Part shown: positions 1 to 7,406 of the stretch, one piece after another
How the letters are laid out: each line of letters starts with the position of its first letter
Position numbering within the stretch: position 1 is the first letter of the stretch
Source of the DNA: Chloroflexota bacterium
GTDB lineage: Bacteria; Chloroflexota; Anaerolineae; Anaerolineales; Anaerolineaceae
Assembly (NCBI GenBank): GCA_016887485.1
Contig: CP069394.1
Span: 1,984,001 to 2,048,000 of the forward strand
Direction: 5' to 3'
Length of the DNA: 64,000 bases
Position numbers and translations under genes: made by a program
The notes under the pieces: model-generated
What the model saw: the letters and a program-made list of their open reading frames with translations, nothing else
The model's database searches: none
Told to the model about the DNA's origin: nothing

Positions 1-35
1 TCACAGCTCGAGAGCATGCTGTTCATCGCTTCCAT
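1..35 (-). pseudogene. 5'-truncated copy of a D-2-hydroxyacid dehydrogenase, running off the left edge
   Basis: Read on the minus strand, these bases encode MEAMNSMLSSCD, identical to residues 208-219 of the complete dehydrogenase at 1444-2469. The DNA differs from positions 1815-1849 only at two synonymous sites (GCC/GCG and AGT/AGC). Homology stops abruptly to the right of position 35, where the N-terminal part should be, and no ribosome binding site precedes the ATG. It is therefore either a 5'-deleted duplicate whose 3' part lies outside the window, or an assembly artefact at a contig end. Only 35 bases are visible, so its state beyond the edge is unknown. Confidence 0.55.
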
Positions 36-119
36 GACAAAATTGGAACATATGTTTTGTTATGGAACAGTTTGCCTACAAGGGACTTTTTTGGGATCTT
101 CTGTTCTTTCTCATCATAT

Positions 120-372
120 GGCGGTTTCCCCCACTTACCCCGCCAGGGGGAAGATAAAGAACTTCATAGTCTCAACAAAATTTCGGTTATGTAGGTCACG
201 CTAAAAGCGGGACAAATTCCATCTGGTGAGATTTTTTACAGCCATCTTCAAAACCCACAAATAAGGCTTCCCCTTGAGGGGAAGCTGGCTGCGGAGCAGA
301 CTGATGAGGTGATAATTACCCCTCATCCAGCGTTTCACGCCACCTTCCCCGCCAGGGGGAAGGCGAAAGCCC
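120..372. repeat. Gene-free stretch with dispersed palindromic repeats
   Basis: No convincing gene lies between 36 and 413. At 190-213 there is half of the GTAGGTCACGC repeat family. From about 262 to 372 runs a CTTCCCC/GGGGAAG palindrome family with the core GCAGACTGATGAGGTG, found again in inverse orientation near 16870-16920. A further CCCCGCCAGGGGG piece sits near 140. These look like non-coding dispersed elements in mixed states of decay. Confidence 0.6.
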
Positions 373-413
373 AACCTGCCATATGGGCGGCTCACGGTGA
401 CTGCCCACCCCCT

Positions 414-950
414 TTATTGTTTTAGCGTATTTTTCAGCGCATTTATCCGATGGATCATCTTGATGATACTAAACATCATCAAAGAAAGAATGCACCACCA
501 AACCACAAAAATAGCATTCATCAACCAACCAGTATCCCCTTCAATCATATTTCTTAAGTTTAAAGGTAAGAGGTAGATCGGGGTTAATATCACCAAGATT
601 AGTAAAACTCTCCGGTATTTTTCTATCTTGCTGGTAACATCCGTGAAAATTTCAGCGTCCCCCTGACCGTCATCAAGTTTCCTGAAATATTGCCAACCAC
701 CAAATTCTCCAATATGTTCCCAGCCGGCATCCGCAAATAGCTGGTAATAATCTTCATGATTCTGGTTTTGAGAAATGAAATCCAATCGGTAAAAACATTT
801 CTGGGGTCGACCCTTTTTAAACTCATACCGGCCAAAGTAACCCGGCGAAACCAGATGAAGACCGCTTTTTGACATCTCTTCAAGCCAACGCTCTTCCTTA
901 TCATCCTGCCAGGCCCAAAACCACTTATGTTCAACAACTCTCTCCGCCAT
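414..950 (-). CDS. DUF2812 family membrane protein
   Basis: The protein has about 178 residues. Its first ~105 residues are soluble, rich in Trp and Tyr, and match the DUF2812 pattern (start MAERVVEHKW, then a W-x-E-x-M-x-x-x-G-L-x-L segment). Two hydrophobic segments follow at roughly 115-135 and 145-165, so it is probably a small inner-membrane protein. The ATG at 950 is preferred over an in-frame ATG further upstream because it lies only 4 bases after the padR stop. DUF2812 proteins are commonly encoded next to PadR repressors and are presumed to be their targets. No biochemical function can be assigned. Confidence 0.8.
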   Translation of the reverse strand: MAERVVEHKWFWAWQDDKEERWLEEMSKSGLHLVSPGYFGRYEFKKGRPQKCFYRLDFISQNQNHEDYYQLFADAGWEHIGEFGGWQYFRKLDDGQGDAEIFTDVTSKIEKYRRVLLILVILTPIYLLPLNLRNMIEGDTGWLMNAIFVVWWCILSLMMFSIIKMIHRINALKNTLKQ

Positions 951-954
951 TTTA

Positions 955-1284
955 TTATTCCTTTTCCGGATCAATGTTTTTATCATAAAGCGCAATCATC
1001 ATTTCAAGTCGATCCCGTTGCGCCAACAAGACCTCCCGGCCCTTTGGCGTCAGCTGATAAACCTTGCGACGCCCCTCTTCCCGCACCATTTCAATCAATT
1101 TTTCCTTTTCCAGGTTCGAGAAAGCCCCATACAGAGTTCCTGGCCCGATGACAACCGAACTCTGGCTGACTTCTTCCACCATTTGCATGACGCCATAACC
1201 ATGCTGTGGGGTTAACAGCGCCAGCATTATGAAAAAGGTCGCCTCAGAGAGGGGCAGGAAATCCTTGTCTTGCGATTTTTGCAT
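955..1284 (-). CDS. PadR family transcriptional regulator
   Basis: The protein of about 109 residues is a PadR winged-helix repressor. The N-terminal helices (FFIMLALLTPQHGYGVMQM) lead into a recognition helix and wing with the signature GPGTLYGAFSNLEKEKLIE, then EGRRKVYQLTPKG. The ATG at 1284 is chosen because a GGGAG ribosome binding site precedes it; an upstream in-frame extension would cover the operator palindrome. The gene is followed after 4 bases by the DUF2812 gene, so the two form one transcript. Autorepression through the palindrome at 1305-1349 is inferred from its position. The inducing ligand is unknown. Confidence 0.9.
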   Translation of the reverse strand: MQKSQDKDFLPLSEATFFIMLALLTPQHGYGVMQMVEEVSQSSVVIGPGTLYGAFSNLEKEKLIEMVREEGRRKVYQLTPKGREVLLAQRDRLEMMIALYDKNIDPEKE

Positions 1285-1304
1285 AATATCTCCCGTCGAA
1301 ATAG

Positions 1305-1349
1305 TATCGTTAATCGCTATAACGGTAATCGTTATAGCGATTAACGATA
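1305..1349. promoter_or_regulatory. 45-bp perfect inverted repeat, presumed PadR operator
   Basis: Two 20-base arms (1305-1324 and 1330-1349) are exact reverse complements separated by GTAAT. The arms contain the sub-motifs CGTTAATCG and CGATTAACG, which suggests more than one repressor dimer could bind. The element starts about 20 bp upstream of the padR start codon and so covers its promoter or 5' leader. No T-tract follows it, so it is not a terminator. Confidence 0.75.
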
Positions 1350-1385
1350 TATTAGCAGATTCCACCCCTAATGTCAAGGATTAAC

Positions 1386-1414
1386 AAAAAAGTGCGCTCA
1401 ACTCATGAGCGCAC
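1386..1414 (-). terminator. Rho-independent terminator of the hydroxyacid dehydrogenase gene
   Basis: On the minus strand a 9-bp stem (GTGCGCTCA with TGAGCGCAC) and 5-base loop are followed by six Ts. It lies about 30 bases beyond the dehydrogenase stop codon. The stem resembles the dispersed GGTGCGCTC repeat family, so a repeat seems to serve as terminator here. Confidence 0.8.
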
Positions 1415-1443
1415 CTTTAGTTAATTTAGTTGTGGGTTTGACG

Positions 1444-2469
1444 TCAATAGCCCTTCTTCAAATCCACCTGGTTATACAGCGATAATCCCGTCAAATAGCG
1501 GTTAAGGTTCTCCACGAAGAGCTCAAAGGTCTCATCCTGCAAATGACTACTAAACCCGGAAACATGCGGACTGATGAGCACATTTTCCATATCCCACAAT
1601 GGGCTATCTTCGGGCAGGGGTTCTTCCTCAAAGACATCTAACATAGCGCCGGTAATTTTGCCATCTTTCAACGCTTCGGTCAGTGCTGCCTCATCAATCA
1701 GCGCACCCCGGCCCACGTTCACCAGATACGCCGTCTCTTTCATCGCCTCAAAGGCTAACGAGCCAAGGATATGATGGGTTTTGCCGGTCAGGGGCAGCGC
1801 CACCACCACATAATCACAGCTCGAGAGCATACTGTTCATGGCTTCCATCGGGTAGAGCCGGGTAAAGAACTCACCTTGCGGGTCACCCATCCCCTCGGGC
1901 ATATAGCTCAGGTCCTCCGGGTGCATCACATCACGTTTGGCAGCCAAAATTTCCGCGCCAAAGGGCTGGAGCAAACGCGCCACCTGGCGGCCAATGCTGC
2001 CATAGCCCAAAATCCCAACCGTGCTGTGCCGCAGTTCCAAAGGCAAAAAGCCTTCCGACCGTTCCTTTTGATCCGGCCAGATATGCTCTCGCTGGTTGCG
2101 CACCATCTTGGGCAGGTGATGCCCAAAGGCCAACAGCGCCATCAACACATATTCAGCAATCTGGCTGACGATGGCCCCGCTCATGGAGGTCAAAACCGTA
2201 TCCTCCCGCTGCACCAGGGGCGAATCCAGAAATGGGTCCACTCCGGCCATACCCAGCTGCACCCATTTGAGGTTCGGGGCCTTGTCGGGCTCAGGCAACA
2301 CATCCCAGGTATAAAGCACTTCCGTCTCGGCCCAGCGTTCATCAGGGACGGCATTCGGTTCGCTGGCAGGGATCACGGTCAGCTTCACCCGATCGGATGC
2401 CTTAGTGAGCCGCTCCTGCTGTTCTTTGGTCAGATCAAAAGTGGTTAAAACTTGGATTTCTTTTTTCAT
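1444..2469 (-). CDS. D-isomer-specific 2-hydroxyacid dehydrogenase
   Basis: This 341-residue cytosolic enzyme should reduce a 2-oxoacid to a (R)-2-hydroxyacid with NAD(P)H, or the reverse. The Rossmann motif GYGSIG is at 155-160. The catalytic triad of the family is present: Arg254 in NVGRGALID, Glu281 or Glu282 in DVFEEEP, and His302 in SPHVSG. The ATG at 2469 is preferred over an upstream in-frame codon because an AGGAC ribosome binding site precedes it and the longer form would overlap the previous gene. It follows the CoA-transferase genes by about 43 bp on the same strand. That makes (R)-2-hydroxyglutarate a possible product, but the substrate cannot be read from the sequence. A partial second copy lies at the left edge. 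Confidence 0.9.
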   Translation of the reverse strand: MKKEIQVLTTFDLTKEQQERLTKASDRVKLTVIPASEPNAVPDERWAETEVLYTWDVLPEPDKAPNLKWVQLGMAGVDPFLDSPLVQREDTVLTSMSGAIVSQIAEYVLMALLAFGHHLPKMVRNQREHIWPDQKERSEGFLPLELRHSTVGILGYGSIGRQVARLLQPFGAEILAAKRDVMHPEDLSYMPEGMGDPQGEFFTRLYPMEAMNSMLSSCDYVVVALPLTGKTHHILGSLAFEAMKETAYLVNVGRGALIDEAALTEALKDGKITGAMLDVFEEEPLPEDSPLWDMENVLISPHVSGFSSHLQDETFELFVENLNRYLTGLSLYNQVDLKKGY

Positions 2470-2512
2470 GGTATCGTCCTGTTTTTCTTTGGATTCTACC
2501 TGATGGTGCAAT

Positions 2513-3277
2513 CTAGATGTAGATTCGCTGGGGATCAAGGTCCTCGCGCAGGATTCGCAACTCTTCTGCGTTGGGCGGTTCCGTCACGGCGCAATCCTCA
2601 GCCATCTTCAGCGGCCAGCCGGTATTCTCCGCCACCTGCTCATAAGTCACACCTGGGTGCATAGCCGTCAGCACCAGTTCACCGTTCTCGTCAGGCCGCA
2701 TCACGCCCAGGTTGGTCACCACTGCTTCCGGTCCTCCGCCGCGCACGCCCGTCTTCTTGCGAGCATCGCCGCCGTCGAGGAATCCAATGGAGGTATGAAA
2801 ATCCACCTGCGCGGGGAAGCGTCGCTTCTGGTGCGGTGTGATAATGTAGCATCGGTTGGCCCAGCCTGCAATCTCCATCGAGCCGCCGGAACCGGGCAAG
2901 CGCACCTTAGGATTTTGATAATCACCAATCACGGTCGCGTTGATATTGCAATACTGGTCAATCTGTGCACCGCCCAGGAACCCCACATCCACATTCCCCC
3001 GCTGGAGGTAGAGCGTGAAGACATCATACATACTGCAAACCGAGGTCGAACCGGTCACCAGTGAGGGGTCACCGATCGAAAGCGGCAGCCGTGAAGGCTG
3101 TGCGCCGATCACCCCGGCCTCATAGATCATCTGCAAATTGGGGGCGTGCGTCCGCCGGGCCAGGTTGCAGGCCAGGTTCGGGATGCCCACGCCCACAAAG
3201 ACCACATCATAGTCCCGCAGGAGCCGGGCTGCATTCACCACCATCAATTCTTTCGGGTTATAAGAAATTTCCACCAT
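2513..3277 (-). CDS. CoA-transferase family I, beta subunit (GctB/IpdB-like)
   Basis: The 254-residue protein matches the beta subunit of glutaconate-type CoA-transferases and the related IpdAB ring-opening hydrolases. Visible marks are the N-terminal VFVGVGIPNLACNLAR, then IYEAGVIGA with Glu53, close to the position of the catalytic glutamate described for GctB. The PLSIGDPSL and LPGSGGS segments are also typical. It follows the alpha subunit gene by 15 bp, so the two are cotranscribed and probably form a hetero-oligomer. Substrate is uncertain: glutaconyl- or 2-hydroxyglutaryl-CoA chemistry would suit the neighbouring hydroxyacid dehydrogenase, but an IpdB-like role cannot be excluded. Confidence 0.85.
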   Translation of the reverse strand: MVEISYNPKELMVVNAARLLRDYDVVFVGVGIPNLACNLARRTHAPNLQMIYEAGVIGAQPSRLPLSIGDPSLVTGSTSVCSMYDVFTLYLQRGNVDVGFLGGAQIDQYCNINATVIGDYQNPKVRLPGSGGSMEIAGWANRCYIITPHQKRRFPAQVDFHTSIGFLDGGDARKKTGVRGGGPEAVVTNLGVMRPDENGELVLTAMHPGVTYEQVAENTGWPLKMAEDCAVTEPPNAEELRILREDLDPQRIYI

Positions 3278-3292
3278 GATTCCGCCTCAATC

Positions 3293-4198
3293 TCAATAAT
3301 CGCCATAGTTGACCGGTTCGGAAAGCCGCTGACCAGCGTGTAAACGTTGGTGAACCTCAGGGCCCAGCTTTTCCCAATAGGCCGCTCGATCCGGAACGCC
3401 ATAGACCCACTCATCCATATAGGCTTTCACGCCCTCATCGGTCTTGCTGATCTCATCCCAGGCCAGATAGAAATCGTTATCCCGGTCATGGTAACCCTGG
3501 GTATAAGAGGGATGGGCACAGAAAGGCACATGGCAGACCACATCGACCACCAGGCCAGGGATCAGCGTGCGATTGGGGTCTGAACGGATCACGGACTCAT
3601 CCACCATCTCCTCAACCGTCAGGATCACCTTCTTAGCGGCAAAAGCTGCCAGGCGCTGCTCACCGAGGATGCCCCACACATGGGCATTCCCATTCTCGTC
3701 GGCCCGCTGCACATGCACAATGGCCACATCCGGGATCAATGGCGGCACTACCACCACTTCCTCGCCGGTATAGGGGTCAGCCACGCGTTTAAAATTGGGA
3801 TTCTGCGATTCCAGGTCTGTCGCGCCAGTCTGTTTCATCGGCATGAAAGGCAGCCCGCTGGCACCCGCCTGCAGACGGCTGATCATGCTGAAATGGGAAT
3901 ATTCCTCCCATTCCAGTTCACCGGCCTCCAGCGCCTCACGTACCCGTCGCAGTGAGCCAACGCCGGGATTGCCCATATAAGAAAAGATCAACTTTCGGGC
4001 GCAGCCTGCGGCGACCATCTGGTCATAGAGCAGGTCTGGTGTGGCCCGGGCCAACACCAGATCCTTGAGGCCCTGCCGGATGATCTCATGTCCGGCGGCA
4101 AAAGGGATCAGATGGGTGAACCCGGAAGCATAGACCAGGTCCCCATCATGAACATATTGTTTGATAGCATCGTTCAGAGAAGTTAATTTCGTGGTCAT
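3293..4198 (-). CDS. CoA-transferase family I, alpha subunit (GctA/IpdA-like)
   Basis: The 301-residue protein shows the family's N-terminus (LTSLNDAIKQYVHDGDLVY), the ASGFTHLIPFAA glycine loop and the later EYSHFSMISRLQAGASGLPF block, whose Glu resembles the catalytic Glu of IpdA. Together with the beta subunit just downstream it would move CoA between carboxylic acids, or hydrolyse a ring if IpdAB-like. The start at 4198 gives a normal family N-terminus and a 1-base gap to the preceding gene. An ATG at 4216 has a better AGGATGAGG ribosome binding site but overlaps that gene by 17 bases, so the start is not certain. Confidence 0.85.
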   Translation of the reverse strand: MTTKLTSLNDAIKQYVHDGDLVYASGFTHLIPFAAGHEIIRQGLKDLVLARATPDLLYDQMVAAGCARKLIFSYMGNPGVGSLRRVREALEAGELEWEEYSHFSMISRLQAGASGLPFMPMKQTGATDLESQNPNFKRVADPYTGEEVVVVPPLIPDVAIVHVQRADENGNAHVWGILGEQRLAAFAAKKVILTVEEMVDESVIRSDPNRTLIPGLVVDVVCHVPFCAHPSYTQGYHDRDNDFYLAWDEISKTDEGVKAYMDEWVYGVPDRAAYWEKLGPEVHQRLHAGQRLSEPVNYGDY

Positions 4199-4199
4199 A

Positions 4200-4457
4200 T
4201 TAGTCCCATTCTTCATTATCCTCATCCTGCTCATCTTCCCAGGTGCGTCTGCGCAGCATTGAAAAACGGGTGTTCTTTTTTCCTTTGGGGCGCAGCCACT
4301 GCCAGAGCAAAAAGCCTACCACAAGCAGCCCAATCCCACCGGCGACCATTGAGAAGGCAGGGTGTCCGGAACTCTCCGAGACAATCCCCACGCCCAAGAC
4401 AACGGCACCTACCAGCCAGATCAGACAACCCAAACGGGAGAACAAGTATCGGATCAT
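4200..4457 (-). CDS. Small two-helix membrane protein, hypothetical
   Basis: The 85-residue protein has two hydrophobic segments (about residues 8-27 and 35-53), a basic stretch (RPKGKKNTRFSMLRRR) and a strongly acidic C-terminus (EDEQDEDNEEWD). It ends one base before the CoA-transferase alpha start and may be translationally coupled to it. No clear ribosome binding site is seen, and no family is recognised. Confidence 0.5.
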   Translation of the reverse strand: MIRYLFSRLGCLIWLVGAVVLGVGIVSESSGHPAFSMVAGGIGLLVVGFLLWQWLRPKGKKNTRFSMLRRRTWEDEQDEDNEEWD

Positions 4458-4468
4458 AAGATAAGGTC

Positions 4469-4502
4469 AAACCGGATGGCGTTCGGACATGCCATCCGGT
4501 TT
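4469..4502 (-). terminator. Terminator-like hairpin after the P5C dehydrogenase gene
   Basis: A perfect 12-bp stem (AAACCGGATGGC with GCCATCCGGTTT) and 10-base loop lie 20 bases beyond the stop of the dehydrogenase gene. Only three Ts follow on the minus strand, so termination may be partial. It separates that gene from the CoA-transferase genes. Confidence 0.7.
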
Positions 4503-4523
4503 ATAAGTCAGAATTTGTGATGC

Positions 4524-6110
4524 CTAGGCCCTTTTGATAAAGGTCCGGCTTTGTTCATGCATGTAGAGCGGCAGGTAATACAGGCCACCAGCGTTCTTGC
4601 CGCTGGCTCCGGAGCCCTTCCACCCACCAAAAGGCTGGAATCCAGGCCAGGCACCGGTTGTGGCGCCCTGCGGCCTGTTGGCGTAGACCACACCTGCCTC
4701 GATATTATCGAAGAACCAGCCCACTTCCTCTTCCGTGCCATAGAAGCCGGCCGTCAGCCCATATTTAACGCTATTGGCCAGGTCCATGGCTTCCTGGAGG
4801 TCCTTGACGGGATGGATCATCGTGATCGGGACGAACATTTCCTGTTGCCAGAGCCTGTGCGTGATCGGCACATCCACCGCCACGGTCGGTTCACAGAAGT
4901 AACCCTTGCCGAAGTCACCTTCGGTGAGCACATCGCCGCCGGTCAGCACTTTGCCGGAGACCTTGAGGTCCTTGCAGAATTCCTGGAAGTCCTGATAGGA
5001 GCCCTTGGTCACCACGGGACCCATATAGGTATCACGTTCGACCGGATCACCGATCTTGAGTTTCTTGGTCAGCTCGACCACCCGTTCCACCAGCTTGTCA
5101 TAGACTGCTTCTTCAACGAAGACCCGGGAACAAGCGGAGCATTTCTGCCCCTGCAAGCCGAAAGCGGAGCGGACGATGCCGACAGCCGCATCTTCGAGGT
5201 TAGCGTTCTTGGAGACAATGGCGGGGTTCTTACCGCCCAGTTCGAGGATCGTGGGGCGGATGTAATCGCCATTGCCGAAGGAGCGGTAAATGCCCATGCC
5301 AACATCGAAGGAGCCGGTGAAGGTGATGCCGTCCACGTCCTTGCTTTCCACCAGGGCTTTACCAACGGTGGAACCGGGACCGGAAACAAAGTTCACCACG
5401 CCATCGGGGATCCCAGCCTGGCGGAAGCAATCCACCAGCAGCGCTGTGGTCCAGGTGGTGACGGAGGCAGGCTTGATCACCAGCGTGTTGCCGGCGGTCA
5501 GGGCTGCGCCCGAGGGGCCGCCCGTCAGGGCAGCGGGGAAATTGAAGGGGCTGATTACGACCCAAACGCCGTAGGGTTTGAGCACGGATTTGTTGGTGGA
5601 AATATAGCCTTGCAGCGGGTCAATGCCCATCTGGGCATGATAACCCTGGCTGGCTTCCATCTGGGTGCAGGCATAGCGGATCAGTTCAGCGGTCTCGGCC
5701 ACATCGCCGAGGGCTTCCATCCGGTTTTTACCGACTTCCAGCGTGACCACGGCGCCGATTTCGAACAGGCGCTGGTCAATGATATCCGCTGCTTTGCGCA
5801 GCAGGTAAACACGCTCGTCCCAGTTCATGCGGCTCCACTTGGGGAAAGCCGCGCGGGCCGCCGCGATGGCATCTTCAGCGTCTTTGACGCCGCCTTTTTG
5901 GAAGGTTGCCAGGTGCAGGTCGGTATTGATCGGTGAGACCTCCTGATATTTCTCTTCGGTGAAGCGTTCCTCACCGTTGATGAACATCGGATATTCCTGC
6001 CCCAGTTTTCCCTTCAGCGCATCCATCGCCTCGGCAAAGTGGGTGTGTAATTCTTCGGGCGGGTTGAACATGGTCGCGTAAGTGAGCTTAAACGACGATT
6101 CTTGTGCCAT
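4524..6110 (-). CDS. pruA: 1-pyrroline-5-carboxylate (glutamate semialdehyde) dehydrogenase
   Basis: The 528-residue aldehyde dehydrogenase oxidises L-glutamate 5-semialdehyde/P5C to glutamate with NAD+, the last step of proline and ornithine/arginine breakdown. Its length and N-terminus (FNPPEELHTHF, then PMFINGEE) match the P5CDH/RocA subfamily. The general base Glu290 is in ILELGGKNP and the nucleophile Cys324 in GQKCSACSR. An AGGAGG ribosome binding site supports the start. No proline dehydrogenase gene is adjacent. It is transcribed from its own region at 6111 or beyond and is closed off by a hairpin at 4469-4502. Confidence 0.93.
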   Translation of the reverse strand: MAQESSFKLTYATMFNPPEELHTHFAEAMDALKGKLGQEYPMFINGEERFTEEKYQEVSPINTDLHLATFQKGGVKDAEDAIAAARAAFPKWSRMNWDERVYLLRKAADIIDQRLFEIGAVVTLEVGKNRMEALGDVAETAELIRYACTQMEASQGYHAQMGIDPLQGYISTNKSVLKPYGVWVVISPFNFPAALTGGPSGAALTAGNTLVIKPASVTTWTTALLVDCFRQAGIPDGVVNFVSGPGSTVGKALVESKDVDGITFTGSFDVGMGIYRSFGNGDYIRPTILELGGKNPAIVSKNANLEDAAVGIVRSAFGLQGQKCSACSRVFVEEAVYDKLVERVVELTKKLKIGDPVERDTYMGPVVTKGSYQDFQEFCKDLKVSGKVLTGGDVLTEGDFGKGYFCEPTVAVDVPITHRLWQQEMFVPITMIHPVKDLQEAMDLANSVKYGLTAGFYGTEEEVGWFFDNIEAGVVYANRPQGATTGAWPGFQPFGGWKGSGASGKNAGGLYYLPLYMHEQSRTFIKRA

Positions 6111-6249
6111 AGGAATTGATTCCTCCTGAGATAATTGGAAAAGGGTTGGTTACGTTCAGATTGTATCATGATTCAATATTAGGAAAAGCCTTGAGCCCTG
6201 GTGAAAGGCGGTAAATAAGCCCCACCCCTATGCCCCACACTATCCCAAT

Positions 6250-6541
6250 TTGGTGCGCTCAAAATCGGAGCGCACCCTACGTGTTATCCCAGATTTTTTG
6301 TAGGGTGCGCATCTCATTTATGCGCACCTAATAGTGGTATCTCGTAGGTCACGCTTCCAGCGTGACACAATAAATAAGTCACGCAGACGACTCAGCCGCC
6401 ATGCGTGACCTACATTCAAGTTATGCAATGAATAAATTTTGTGGACATGCGCCGCCAAAACAAAAAAGGTGCGCTCAAGATTGGAGCGCACCCTACGTGT
6501 TATCCCGGATTTTTGTAGGGTGCGCATCTCACTTATACGCA
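6250..6541. repeat. Cluster of palindromic repeats between divergent genes
   Basis: The 487-base gap between the P5C dehydrogenase and the next gene holds two copies of a GGTGCGCTC/GAGCGCACC element with the tail CCCTACGTGTTATCCC (about 6250-6328 and 6470-6541). They flank one GTAGGTCACGCTTCCAGCGTGAC element with its second hairpin (6342-6414). Nothing coding is seen. Promoters for both neighbours must lie here, but none stands out. Confidence 0.7.
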
Positions 6542-6597
6542 CCAATATATTCCCAATTTCATTTGCATTCCCGACTCATCACCATTAAACTAGTACC

Positions 6598-7299
6598 ATG
6601 CCCAACCCAAGCCCTGTCTTCATCGGTGTCGAGATCCTGCCCACAGCAGGCCGTGTGCGCAACAGCTATGTCTATGCTGCGCTGGATGAGACGCGTGAAC
6701 TGCTGGCGATCGGGCAGGGAGACCGGGACGAACTGCTGGCCTATCTGGGCGGTCAGGCAGCCGCCATCGTGGCGGTCAGCGCCCCCCGCAGGCTCAAGAC
6801 CGGCCCGGAAAAGCAGGCAGAAGACCAGCTAGTGGAACAAGGTTTCCCGCTGGAACGAACCCCCGGCGTGCTAAAGGGCTGCCCTCGCTGGATGCGGGAA
6901 AGTTTCGATCTTTTCCAGCGGCTGGATGATTTCGGCTACGCACCCTATCCTGACGATGAAGCCGTCTGGCAAAGCCTGGAGACCCGCGCGGATGCTGTCT
7001 TCTGGCGGCTGCTGAACGGCAAGCTACCTTTGGAGCCTTCCCTGGAAGGACGCCTCCAGCGCCAGCTGATCCTGGCCGACCAGGAACTTCCCGTACCGGA
7101 TGCGATGGACTTTTTTATGGAGATCACCCGCTTCAAACTGGTGCAGGGGGAATTGCCATTGAAAAATATCTACACCAGCGGGGAACTGAATGCCCTGGCC
7201 GCAGCCTTGGTGGCCTGGCTGGCAGGCTGCGAACCGGAACGGATCGAGCTTTTGGACAACCCGGACAGTGCGACTATCGCTTTGCCGGTCCTGCTGTAG
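6598..7299 (+). CDS. DUF429-like protein (degenerate RNase H-fold nuclease?)
   Basis: The 233-residue protein has the layout of the DUF429 family: an N-terminal strand (VFIGVEI), a second strand (LDETRELLAIG), a third near IVAVSAPRR, then a helical C-terminal half. DUF429 proteins are predicted nucleases with an RNase H-like fold and acidic residues in the G-x-D and I-D-x-P motifs. Here these read GVE and VSAP, so at least one acidic ligand is missing. Family assignment is tentative and activity doubtful. The gene has its own promoter region and lies about 107 bp before the selenoprotein gene. Confidence 0.55.
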   Translation: MPNPSPVFIGVEILPTAGRVRNSYVYAALDETRELLAIGQGDRDELLAYLGGQAAAIVAVSAPRRLKTGPEKQAEDQLVEQGFPLERTPGVLKGCPRWMRESFDLFQRLDDFGYAPYPDDEAVWQSLETRADAVFWRLLNGKLPLEPSLEGRLQRQLILADQELPVPDAMDFFMEITRFKLVQGELPLKNIYTSGELNALAAALVAWLAGCEPERIELLDNPDSATIALPVLL

Positions 7300-7309
7300 A
7301 ACCTTTTGC

Positions 7310-7339
7310 TTGCGAATTTCCCTCCCAATTCCGTATAAT
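7310..7339 (+). promoter_or_regulatory. Sigma70-type promoter of the peroxiredoxin gene
   Basis: TTGCGA at 7310-7315 and a consensus TATAAT at 7334-7339 are separated by 18 bp. They lie between the stop of the DUF429-like gene and the peroxiredoxin start at 7407. Confidence 0.65.
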
Positions 7340-7406
7340 GACCACATAATACAAAATATCAAAGTCGGTACTCTTTATGCTGAAAAGTATTGATTGGAGC
7401 GCACCC

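Noticed and set aside
16-204. Short plus-strand open frame at the left edge
   Set aside because: It overlaps the antisense dehydrogenase fragment and repeat sequence and has no start signal.
4551-5936. Plus-strand open frame of 461 codons opposite the P5C dehydrogenase gene
   Set aside because: It is the antisense of a full-length aldehyde dehydrogenase with intact catalytic residues.
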